A stretch of DNA of 37,936 nucleotides from Alphaproteobacteria bacterium (GTDB taxonomy: Bacteria > Pseudomonadota > Alphaproteobacteria > Rhizobiales > CAJQND01): NCBI GenBank assembly GCA_024227565.1, contig JAAEUE010000274.1, positions 1-37,936 on the forward strand, read 5' to 3'. The position numbers were made by a program, and so were the translations under genes. This document shows, piece by piece, positions 7,006-14,094 of the stretch; the first letter of the stretch is position 1, and the number at the start of each line of letters is the position of its first letter. Below the pieces are notes generated by a model. It saw only the letters and a list, made by a program, of their open reading frames with translations, was not told where the DNA came from and searched no databases.

Positions 7006-8661
7006 ATGTATCGCTATGACGAGTTTGATCAGACGTTCGTCGACCAGCGTGTTGAACAGTTTCGCAGCCAAACCAGCCGCAGGTTGAGCGGGGAGCTTAC
7101 AGAAGAAGAGTTCAAGCCTATACGGCTGATGAATGGCCTCTATCTGCAGCTTCATGGCTATATGCTGCGCGTGGCTATCCCGTATGGAACGCTCAACGCC
7201 CTGCAAATGCGTACTCTCGCCGACATCTCCGAGACGTACGACAAAGGCTACGGCCACTTCACCACGCGCCAGAACATTCAATACAACTGGCCCAAACTTG
7301 AAGACACACCCGACATTCTGGCTGATCTGGCCAGTGTTGAGATGCATGCCATCCAAACCTCCGGCAATTGCATCCGCAACGTAACTGCCGATCACTGGGC
7401 CGGCGTTGCCGCAGATGAATTGGCAGATCCGCGCCCGGTCGCAGAGCTCATCCGTCAATGGTCTTCGTTGCATCCGGAATTCTCGTTCCTTCCGAGAAAG
7501 TTTAAGGTTGCAGTGACGGGCGCGCCAGCCGACCGGGCCGCGGTCAAATTCCACGACATCGGCCTCAGGATGCATCTGAATGATGCCGGTGAGCGTGGAT
7601 GGGAGGTCATTGTGGGCGGTGGCCAGGGCCGAACGCCCATGGTTGGCGTCACTGTGCGCGAGTTCCTGCCCGAAGAGGAGCTTCTGGGCTATCTGGAAGC
7701 CATCATGCGGGTCTACAACCTGTTTGGTCGCCGCGACAACAAATATAAAGCTCGCATCAAAATCCTCATTCATGAGACCGGTGCAGAGGAGTTCAGCCGG
7801 CTGGTTGAAGAAGAATATGCGCGTGCGCCCCGCCCCTCAGTTGAGGTTGAGCGCAAGGAGTTGGACCGGATTTCGGCCTATTTCGCGCCTCCCCAATATG
7901 AGACGCTGAGCGCGCTTCAACCTGATCTTGAAGGCCGCAAGCTGGAAAACCCTGAGTTCGCCCGCTGGGTCAGAACCAATGTGGGCGCCCACCGGGTGAC
8001 CGGCTATGGCATCGTGAACATCTCACTGAAACCGGCTGGAGGCATCCCGGGTGATGCCACTGCAGAACAAATGCGCACCGTGGCTGATCTTGCGGAGCGT
8101 TTCAGCCATTCAGAAATTCGCGTGAGCCATCACCAGAACCTGGTGTTGCCGGATGTGAAGCTTTCCGACTTGCACGAGATCTGGACCGTGCTCAGTGCTG
8201 ACGGCATGGGCGAGGCGAACATTGGCCTGCTGGGTGATATCATCGCCTGCCCCGGGCTCGATTATTGTGCCCTGGCAACCGCGCGTTCCATTCCCATTGC
8301 CCAGTCGATCAGCCGCCAATTCTCTGATCCATCTCGGCTTGAAGACATTGGCCCCCTCAGGGTCAACATTTCCGGGTGCATCAACGCGTGCGGCCATCAC
8401 CATGTGGGTCACATCGGCATTCTGGGGCTGGAGAAGAAGGGCAAGGAGTTCTATCAGGTCACCCTTGGTGGGCACTCCGGCACCGACGCCAGCATCGGCG
8501 GCGTTCTGGGCAAGGGTTTTTCGGAAGACGAGATTGCCGGTGCAATCGAGACCATTGTCGACACGTATCTGGGCATTCGCGGTGACAGCGAAAGCTTCCT
8601 GGAATGTATAAGACGGGTCGGCACTCCCCCCTTCAAGGAGGCCCTCTATGCCCCTGCTTGA
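7006..8661 (+). CDS. cysI: Assimilatory nitrite/sulfite reductase (siroheme, 4Fe-4S), CysI-like
   Basis: 551 residues, the normal length for single-subunit nitrite/sulfite reductases. Two ferredoxin-like repeats precede the siroheme/4Fe-4S domains. The cluster ligands are C415 and C421 (CPGLDYC) and C458 and C462 (GCINAC, followed by GHHHVGHIG), the C-x5-C plus C-x3-C pattern. FTTRQNIQYNW near residue 85 and SHHQNLVLP near residue 375 are the basic siroheme/substrate-binding segments. It catalyses six-electron reduction of sulfite to sulfide for cysteine synthesis in the cytoplasm; nitrite can also be a substrate in this family. Neighbouring DUF2849 and DUF934 genes favour sulfite. No cysJ, cysG, cysH, cysD or cysN is nearby, so electrons probably come from ferredoxin or a reductase encoded elsewhere. 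Confidence 0.94.
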   Translation: MYRYDEFDQTFVDQRVEQFRSQTSRRLSGELTEEEFKPIRLMNGLYLQLHGYMLRVAIPYGTLNALQMRTLADISETYDKGYGHFTTRQNIQYNWPKLEDTPDILADLASVEMHAIQTSGNCIRNVTADHWAGVAADELADPRPVAELIRQWSSLHPEFSFLPRKFKVAVTGAPADRAAVKFHDIGLRMHLNDAGERGWEVIVGGGQGRTPMVGVTVREFLPEEELLGYLEAIMRVYNLFGRRDNKYKARIKILIHETGAEEFSRLVEEEYARAPRPSVEVERKELDRISAYFAPPQYETLSALQPDLEGRKLENPEFARWVRTNVGAHRVTGYGIVNISLKPAGGIPGDATAEQMRTVADLAERFSHSEIRVSHHQNLVLPDVKLSDLHEIWTVLSADGMGEANIGLLGDIIACPGLDYCALATARSIPIAQSISRQFSDPSRLEDIGPLRVNISGCINACGHHHVGHIGILGLEKKGKEFYQVTLGGHSGTDASIGGVLGKGFSEDEIAGAIETIVDTYLGIRGDSESFLECIRRVGTPPFKEALYAPA

Positions 8662-9133
8662 GCGTAACGGCCAGATTTCGGACGATCTATGGATCGCCGT
8701 CGGTGATGACGAAGACCTGCCTGCACAAGGGGACACTATTGTCTCCTATGGACGCCTGCCACTGGACGCACCGGGACGGCTCGGCATTTCGCTCTCAAAC
8801 GATTTGGACGTGGGCGGACTTGACCTCCAGGTGGATGGCTTATCGCTGATCGTTCTGAACTTCCCATCCTTCGCGGACGGGCGCGCCTACAGCCAAGCAC
8901 GTGCGCTGCGCCAAGACCTCGACTATTCAGGCGAGCTGCGGGCAACAGGACATCTGTTGCCAGATCAGTTGGGCTTTATGGTGGAGGTCGGGTTTGACAG
9001 CTTTGATCTGCAGACCGACCGGTTCCCCGTAGAGCGCTGGACTGAGGCTCTGGAAGCGGTCACCCTCACCTATCACCGCCATCTGTCGCGCACCGGGCAA
9101 AGTCCGATCATCGCTGCACGCCACGCGGGCTAG
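8648..9133 (+). CDS. DUF934 protein, sulfite reductase operon
   Basis: 161 residues from ATG 8648, overlapping the end of cysI by 14 bases, so it is translationally coupled. A GGAGG sits inside the cysI coding sequence just upstream (8637-8641). Motifs typical of DUF934 are LNFPSFADGRAYSQARALR and the later ELRATGHLLPDQLGFM. DUF934 proteins are conserved next to cysI and cysH in alpha-, beta- and gammaproteobacteria and are annotated as oxidoreductase-like; the biochemical role is not established. In many genomes cysH lies between cysI and DUF934; here it is absent. Confidence 0.9.
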   Translation: MPLLERNGQISDDLWIAVGDDEDLPAQGDTIVSYGRLPLDAPGRLGISLSNDLDVGGLDLQVDGLSLIVLNFPSFADGRAYSQARALRQDLDYSGELRATGHLLPDQLGFMVEVGFDSFDLQTDRFPVERWTEALEAVTLTYHRHLSRTGQSPIIAARHAG

Positions 9134-9151
9134 AGCTGCTTCAGGTTTACT

Positions 9152-9234
9152 CTCGCGCCCCTGCGAAAGCAGGGGTCCATGGCGCGGAGTTGGCCGAGAG
9201 CCCGCATGGATCCCTGCTTTCGCAGGGATGCGGG
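9152..9234. repeat. REP-like inverted repeat between convergent operons
   Basis: The core CCCTGCGAAAGCAGGG (9159-9174) is itself a palindrome and is repeated inverted as CCCTGCTTTCGCAGGG (9212-9227). The flanks TCCATG and CATGGA extend the pairing, giving two arms of about 30 bases around a spacer. There is no T-run on either side, so it is not a canonical intrinsic terminator, though it may stop both converging transcripts. Very similar palindromic units are common intergenic repeats in several alphaproteobacteria. Confidence 0.8.
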
Positions 9235-9248
9235 GTGGGATAACTCAT

Positions 9249-10112
9249 CTAGAGCTCAAGCTCGAAAAACACCGGAAAATGGTCTGAAGACTTGTTTGCC
9301 TGTTCGACCTTAGCTGTCTTGACCGCCTGCGCGATCGCGGTTGAGAAAAAGCAATAGTCCAGAGTTGAGAACCGCCCGTCGGTTTCCACGCACGTGCCCA
9401 CCTTCTCAGGATCTTGACCGCCTAAGGCCCAGCCATCGGCAAAGTGCCCGCACATTTGAGCATATTCAGGGTGGCCTGGTTCAAAATTGAAATCACCACA
9501 CAAGATGGTGTCATCGGGGACCGGAGGTGCGGCCATGTCTTCCACAAAATGCGACAAACTTGGATCTGGTTGCCAGAGCTGCGCTTCGGCCGACACGGCG
9601 GTCACGAGGTCTTGCAGCACGCTGATCTGCGCTCCGCGTTGGGCACCAGGCAGGTGACTGAGGTGGGTGGAGAAAACGCGCAACGGTCTACCAGGAACAT
9701 CGATAACAGTTTCCAGCGCGGTGCGCGGGAGATCAACCAGGGGATAGAAATCTGCCGGCACGTCCTCTGGGTTTACCGGCGCGCGCGGGAGGCTATGGGC
9801 CCGTGAATAGAGGATCGGCCAGCGCGAAGGCACCATATTGCCGAAGCCCCGTGGCCGGTTGTCTGCCCTACCATCTGGACCGTTGGCGGTCTGGCCCACT
9901 TCAAAACCTGGTGCGAACGCGCCGTAGAGGCCAAGCGCATAAGCAATGAGTGCTGGTTGATCATCGTGCTCGCAGGCGCGCCAGTTTCTGGTGACCTCCT
10001 GCAGGCAAACAATATCTTGACCCGCTACAGTTTGAGTGATGCGGCCCAAGTCGTAGGCCATGTCCTGGCCATAGCCGAACTGAATATTGTAGGTGGCGAG
10101 TTTGATGCACAT
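9249..10112 (-). CDS. Endonuclease/exonuclease/phosphatase (EEP) superfamily protein
   Basis: 287 residues with the full EEP motif series: LATYNIQFG at the start, the catalytic Glu in CLQEV, STHLSHLP, the catalytic CGDFNFEPG, and the terminal SSDHFPVFFE. The superfamily comprises Mg-dependent phosphodiesterases acting on DNA, lipids or small molecules; the substrate cannot be told from the sequence. No signal peptide is present, so it is probably cytoplasmic. Its ATG (10110-10112) directly abuts the TAA of the AllA-like gene upstream, indicating a coupled operon. Confidence 0.88.
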   Translation of the reverse strand: MCIKLATYNIQFGYGQDMAYDLGRITQTVAGQDIVCLQEVTRNWRACEHDDQPALIAYALGLYGAFAPGFEVGQTANGPDGRADNRPRGFGNMVPSRWPILYSRAHSLPRAPVNPEDVPADFYPLVDLPRTALETVIDVPGRPLRVFSTHLSHLPGAQRGAQISVLQDLVTAVSAEAQLWQPDPSLSHFVEDMAAPPVPDDTILCGDFNFEPGHPEYAQMCGHFADGWALGGQDPEKVGTCVETDGRFSTLDYCFFSTAIAQAVKTAKVEQANKSSDHFPVFFELEL

Positions 10113-10772
10113 TTATTTGCTCAAGGGCACGGAGAGGTAACAACCAAACTCCTTGCCGAAATCGGCACTGATACGCGCATGCACCTTACCCTGTTTGTCA
10201 AAAAAGCGTTGGCGCTCGTTCACCGGGAACACGCCCTCGTGCCAGACCGATGGGTGGATATAGAGCCCCTGCCCCCCTTCAAACCAGAAGGCGACGAAAT
10301 CGCTTGGCTTTACATTGTCACCGGGCAAGGCAAGCGGCACCACGAACGGACCGGGATCGAGCGGGAAAAACAGCTGGCCGCCATCGGGGTGATAATTTGA
10401 ATGCCACAACAGAACCTGCGATCGTTCACAGGATTGCTCGCTCTCCGAGGCAGATTGCGGATCGCAGCTCCAACCCAGCACATAGGCATCTGCCACAGCT
10501 TCATTGCGGCCGCGCAGCACATCGCCCTCCCAGGAAAAATGGAAAATGCCTTCGGTCGTGCCGCCTTCGTCGCCCGTACCCGGATCAACCGGACGCCAAT
10601 CTGGCTGTGGCCAACGGACGATCTCGATCTGGCGGGCATCCTGGGTTTCGATCAGTTCGCCATAGCCTTGCAAACTCTCCGGCGTTGCCTCGACGAGCGG
10701 AACGTGATGAAGCGGAAGCGTCGGCTTTTCAGCCGCTTTCGGCGCGAGGTTGGGGGCGACGATGGCGTCCAT
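10113..10772 (-). CDS. Ureidoglycolate lyase (AllA)-family cupin protein
   Basis: 219 residues. The C-terminal half carries the AllA-type cupin signature: DFVAFWFEGGQGLYIHP, VWHEGVFP and ISADFGKEFGCYLSVPL. AllA releases urea or ammonia from ureidoglycolate in allantoin breakdown. Here there is no allantoicase, ureidoglycolate dehydrogenase or other purine-catabolic gene nearby, and the protein is longer than typical AllA (about 160-170) with an extended N-terminal region, so a different substrate is possible. The ATG has GGAG 8 bases upstream. It is the middle gene of a minus-strand run after metZ (58-base gap) and is directly coupled to the EEP gene. Confidence 0.75.
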   Translation of the reverse strand: MDAIVAPNLAPKAAEKPTLPLHHVPLVEATPESLQGYGELIETQDARQIEIVRWPQPDWRPVDPGTGDEGGTTEGIFHFSWEGDVLRGRNEAVADAYVLGWSCDPQSASESEQSCERSQVLLWHSNYHPDGGQLFFPLDPGPFVVPLALPGDNVKPSDFVAFWFEGGQGLYIHPSVWHEGVFPVNERQRFFDKQGKVHARISADFGKEFGCYLSVPLSK

Positions 10773-10830
10773 GGCACTCTCCTTGGGTCAAGGCGCTCTG
10801 CAACAGGCGCCTCACCGCAAAGCCGTGCGC

Positions 10831-12084
10831 CTACGCTGAAAGTGCCTGTTCAAGATCGCCAATTAGATCGTCTGTGTTCTCAAGTCCAACAGAAAGGCGC
10901 AGCATGCCTTCAGTTATGCCCACCTCGGCGCGGCCTTCCTCACCAAGATTGCGGTGTGTGGTGCTGGCCGGATGGGTGATCAACGATTTGGTGTCGCCAA
11001 GATTGTTGGAAATGTCCACGATCTGCAACTTGCGCAGAACATCGAAGCAGCGGTCGCGGCCACCTTCAAGCTCAAAGGTCAGGATTGTTCCGCCGGCCGT
11101 CATTTGGTCACGGCACAAGGCCGCCTGAGGATGGCAGTCGAGCATTGGGTAGATCACCCTCTTTACGCCATTGAGGGAGCGCGTTGTCTGGGCGATTGAA
11201 AGTGCGGCTGCCGACTGATGCAGCACGCGCAGTTTCAATGTCTCCAAACCTTTCAGGAGAACCCATGCATTAAAAGGCGACAGTGAAGGGCCTGTATGCC
11301 TCAAGAATGGCTTCAGGGTCTCCTCCTTGAATTCCTTGGTGGACAAGATGGCACCGCCAAGGCACCTGCCCTGGCCGTCAATGTGCTTGGTGCCGGAATA
11401 GACCACGATATCTGCACCCAGCGGCAGGGTCTTCTGCAGGATCGGGGTGGCGAACACGTTGTCGATCACCACTTTGGCGCCGGCCGCATGCGCCAACTCG
11501 GCCACCGCTGCGATGTCGATCACCTCAAGCGTGGGGTTGGACGGGGTTTCCAGGAACACCAGTTTGGTGCCAGGCCGGATTGCAGCGCGCCAGGCGTCCA
11601 GATCCTGGCCATCAACGATGGTGGTCTCAACGCCGAACTTGGGCAGGATGGTGTTGACGATCTGGAAGCACGAGCCAAACAGGGCCCGGGACGCCACTAT
11701 GTGGTCGCCCGCCTCCACCTGGCTCGCCAGGGCACCGAACACCGCCGACATGCCAGACGCCGTGCCGTAACAGGCTTCCGCGCCTTCCAAGAGGCACATG
11801 CGCTGCTCGAACATTTCAACTGTGGGATTGCCGTAACGCGAATAGACGAAGCCATCGTCTTCGCCGGCAAAGCGCGCTGCGGCCGTCTCAGCGTCCGGAT
11901 AGACAAAGCCGGAATTGAGATAGAGCGCTTCAGAGGTTTCCCCGTGGCGCGACCGGTCCAGGCCGCCGCGCACAAGAAGCGTTTCTTCCGCCCAGCCTTC
12001 AGGCCGCGGCGCGTTGTTCGTCTCGGCGCCAGGGAAGTCCGTGGTATTGCCAGCCTGAGACTTTTCCTCTGTATCCATCAACAT
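10831..12084 (-). CDS. metZ: O-succinylhomoserine sulfhydrylase (Cys/Met metabolism PLP enzyme)
   Basis: 417 residues from ATG 12084, which has AGGG about 8 bases upstream; in-frame ATGs at 12099 and 12078 are alternatives. The PLP-binding lysine is K233 in YSGTKHIDGQGR; other family motifs are YSRYGNPT, TASGMSAVFG and FLETPSNPTLEV. QGRCLGG and LRHTGPSLSPFNAW place it with the MetZ branch rather than cystathionine synthases. The reaction makes homocysteine from O-succinylhomoserine and sulfide, the next use of the sulfide produced by CysI. The first 28 or so codons overlap the rhodanese gene; the conserved MetZ sequence begins right where the rhodanese reading frame ends, so the N-terminal extension may owe its sequence to that overlap. 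Confidence 0.92.
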   Translation of the reverse strand: MLMDTEEKSQAGNTTDFPGAETNNAPRPEGWAEETLLVRGGLDRSRHGETSEALYLNSGFVYPDAETAAARFAGEDDGFVYSRYGNPTVEMFEQRMCLLEGAEACYGTASGMSAVFGALASQVEAGDHIVASRALFGSCFQIVNTILPKFGVETTIVDGQDLDAWRAAIRPGTKLVFLETPSNPTLEVIDIAAVAELAHAAGAKVVIDNVFATPILQKTLPLGADIVVYSGTKHIDGQGRCLGGAILSTKEFKEETLKPFLRHTGPSLSPFNAWVLLKGLETLKLRVLHQSAAALSIAQTTRSLNGVKRVIYPMLDCHPQAALCRDQMTAGGTILTFELEGGRDRCFDVLRKLQIVDISNNLGDTKSLITHPASTTHRNLGEEGRAEVGITEGMLRLSVGLENTDDLIGDLEQALSA

Positions 12085-12418
12085 CTGCGTCACCCTCATA
12101 GCCTTCCAGTACGTTGTTAACGCTGGTGTAGCCAGCAGCTGCTAGTGCCTGTGAGGCCGCGATGGAACGCGGGCCCGTGCGGCACAAAATGTAAAGCTCA
12201 TCGTCCTTGGACACTCCGGCCCGCTCAACCTCGCCCAAAAAGTCAGGATTGAGTTCGCCCATGGGCATGGTCAGCCATTCGATGGCCAACAAACCTTCCA
12301 CACAAGGCAGACCCACGTCTTCCCATTCGTCCGCGGTGCGCACGTCAATGAGGCGCGCGGTCGCCGACTGGTTCAGCCGGTCCATCGCTGCGGGGGGAGT
12401 TACGTCTGCCCTGTACAT
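11999..12418 (-). CDS. Single-domain rhodanese (sulfurtransferase), copy 1
   Basis: 139 residues, one rhodanese domain. IDVRTADEWEDVG (about 24-36) is the N-terminal CH2A-like motif, and the active-site loop is C79-R-T-G-P-R-S, with the cysteine that carries the persulfide. The family moves sulfane sulfur from thiosulfate or another donor to an acceptor. It is clearly paralogous to the rhodanese just upstream (same length region, same MYxxDxTPxxxMxRL start, same VLEGxEGD). Its 3' end overlaps metZ, so the two are co-transcribed. The promoter element lies about 25 bases upstream of the ATG. Confidence 0.92.
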   Translation of the reverse strand: MYRADVTPPAAMDRLNQSATARLIDVRTADEWEDVGLPCVEGLLAIEWLTMPMGELNPDFLGEVERAGVSKDDELYILCRTGPRSIAASQALAAAGYTSVNNVLEGYEGDADVDGYRGKVSGWQYHGLPWRRDEQRAAA

Positions 12419-12430
12419 ATGAAATCCGTT

Positions 12431-12468
12431 TGTTTGTTAAACAGAACATGTGATCTATAAAACAAACA
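12431..12468 (-). promoter_or_regulatory. Promoter and operator of rhodanese copy 1
   Basis: The plus strand shows AGAACA (12443-12448), TG, TGATCT (12451-12456), a near-palindrome. Read toward the gene, TATAGA (complement of 12454-12459) is a candidate -10 overlapping it, giving a leader of about 29 bases. Outer arms GTTTGTTT and AAACAAAC (12428-12435 and 12459-12467) make a second, wider inverted repeat. No good -35 is seen, as expected for a weak or activator-dependent promoter. Confidence 0.5.
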
Positions 12469-12536
12469 AGCATGAATGGCCAGAGAAAAATCAATCTGTC
12501 TCTCAGGGATTCACGTTGGAACTCCGCGCCGGTTTC

Positions 12537-12938
12537 CTAGCCTTGCGTCCAAGGCAGACCGTGAAATTTCCAGCCCCCAACGCTGCCGCGGTGCCCGGCC
12601 GGGTCTTTGTCGCCTTCAAACCCTTCAAGCACGTTGTATGCATTCTCAAATCCCGCCGCCGTTAGGGCTTGTGCCGCCGCGATAGAGCGCACGCCTGAGC
12701 GGCAAATGGTATATATTTCAACGTCTTTCGACACCCCGGCTTGCTCCACCTGCGCCACGAACCCGGCATTTACCGCACCTGCCGGAAAAGTCTGCCACTC
12801 CACCGTCAAAAGCCGCTCGACCGCAGGAACGCCCACATAATTCCATTCAGGTACAGTGCGCACATCAAGCAGCACGGCGTTCTGAGATGAGGACAGCCGT
12901 TCCATCGTTTCGAGGGGTGTAAGGTCACCTTTGTACAT
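12537..12938 (-). CDS. Single-domain rhodanese (sulfurtransferase), copy 2
   Basis: 133 residues, a close paralogue of the downstream rhodanese, with active-site loop C79-R-S-G-V-R-S and LLDVRTVPEWNYVG. The Gly-Val in the loop instead of Gly-Pro is the main active-site difference. The ATG at 12938 has GGGAG with a 7-base spacer. The 118-base gap to copy 1, each with its own promoter element, suggests a tandem duplication that included the promoter. Likely role: handling of sulfane sulfur or thiosulfate in the same sulfur network as CysI and MetZ; substrate not determinable. Confidence 0.92.
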   Translation of the reverse strand: MYKGDLTPLETMERLSSSQNAVLLDVRTVPEWNYVGVPAVERLLTVEWQTFPAGAVNAGFVAQVEQAGVSKDVEIYTICRSGVRSIAAAQALTAAGFENAYNVLEGFEGDKDPAGHRGSVGGWKFHGLPWTQG

Positions 12939-12965
12939 GGCAGAACTCCCATACGTTCTCGTTAC

Positions 12966-13005
12966 AGAACAAATGATCTATAATTCAAACGTAGAGAAAT
13001 GTCAG
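12966..13005 (-). promoter_or_regulatory. Promoter and operator of rhodanese copy 2
   Basis: Read toward the gene, CTGACA (complement of 13000-13005) and TATAGA (complement of 12977-12982) are separated by exactly 17 bases, a good sigma-70-type promoter with a leader of about 31 bases. AGAACA (12966-12971), AA, TGATCT (12974-12979) overlaps the -10, in the same geometry as at rhodanese copy 1 and the sulfite reductase operon. Confidence 0.6.
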
Positions 13006-13106
13006 CTGAATTCGGTCGGCGCGCGCTTGGCACTTCAAACATATACGGTGTCGTGTGCCTGCGTTAAACTGATGACGAAGGCGCAATAGCACTATGGAAC
13101 CTCAGC

Positions 13107-13976
13107 ATGCCCACGACGATCGAACTCGGCAACATCACCATTCAACAGATTGTTGAGCAGCAAGAACCCCTCTTCGGCATCTATGAGTTTCTGCCCGATT
13201 TGGCACCCGAAACCCTTGAAGAGCATCGCAATTGGCTGGAGCCGAGCTTTCTGGATCCAACAACCCAGAAGTTCAATCTGTGCATCCAAAGCTATCTGGT
13301 GCGCACGCCGCACCACACCATTCTCATCGACAGTTGCGTGGGCAATCACAAGCACCGGCCCATCCGGCCCATGTGGCACCATTATGAAGGACAACTGTAT
13401 GAGAAGAACTTCAAGGCCGCCGGCGTCACGTTCGAGGAAATCGACTATGTGATGTGTACACACCTGCATACCGACCACGTTGGCTGGAACACAAAGCTGG
13501 AGAACGGCCGCTGGGTACCGACCTTTCCGAACGCCAAATATGTGTTTGCGGAGCGGGAGCTTGAGTATTGGACCGAGAAATGCGCTGAAGATTCAGAGCT
13601 CTGCCCCTGGATGCTCGATTCCGTGTTCCCCATTCTGGATGCCAAGAAGGCCGAAATCGTCAAGAGCGATCACTGGCTCAACGACCTGGTGCAGTTGATC
13701 CCCTCACCTGGCCACACCATCGACCATTTCTGTGTTCAGGTCGGCCGCCCCGGTGAAGATGCCCTGATCACTGGCGATATGGTTCACACACCGCTGCAAA
13801 CGCTCTATCCGGAGCTCGGCATGTTCTCCGATTACGATTCGCCCCTTGCCGGGCGCACGCGCCGCGAATTGTTTGGCCGTTTCTGCGACACCTCCACGCT
13901 TATGTGCACCGCCCACTTCCCCTCGCCTTCCACCGGCCACCTGACGCGCCATGGTGAAGGCTTCTGGATCGGGTGA
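13107..13976 (+). CDS. MBL-fold metallo-hydrolase
   Basis: 289 residues with a complete metallo-beta-lactamase fold metal site: H119-L-H121-T-D123-H124 (THLHTDHVGW), His in SPGHTIDH near residue 210, Asp in ITGDMVH near residue 230 and His in TAHFPSPS near residue 270. It is a cytoplasmic dizinc or di-iron hydrolase by family. Substrate specificity in this superfamily cannot be read from motifs; AHL lactonase, glyoxalase-like and other roles are all possible. It precedes the dimethylglycine-dehydrogenase-like gene by 118 bases on the same strand, so the two may be co-expressed. Confidence 0.88.
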   Translation: MPTTIELGNITIQQIVEQQEPLFGIYEFLPDLAPETLEEHRNWLEPSFLDPTTQKFNLCIQSYLVRTPHHTILIDSCVGNHKHRPIRPMWHHYEGQLYEKNFKAAGVTFEEIDYVMCTHLHTDHVGWNTKLENGRWVPTFPNAKYVFAERELEYWTEKCAEDSELCPWMLDSVFPILDAKKAEIVKSDHWLNDLVQLIPSPGHTIDHFCVQVGRPGEDALITGDMVHTPLQTLYPELGMFSDYDSPLAGRTRRELFGRFCDTSTLMCTAHFPSPSTGHLTRHGEGFWIG

Positions 13977-14094
13977 ACCCGCGTCACCTCCGGTGAAAAG
14001 GTGAACCGTTCATCGGGTCAGATTTGGTTCTACGCCCAGCGCACAACGGTGATATTGTCCGGCGAAACGAACCCCTCTTTGCGGAGCACGCGCA

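Noticed and set aside
9152..9234. Rho-independent terminator between the DUF934 and EEP genes
   Set aside because: Strong hairpin but no T-run on either strand, and the sequence looks like an intergenic repeat unit; kept as a repeat.
11296..12120. Long plus-strand open frame of about 274 codons
   Set aside because: It is antisense to metZ, whose motifs are complete; the translation has no recognisable domain.
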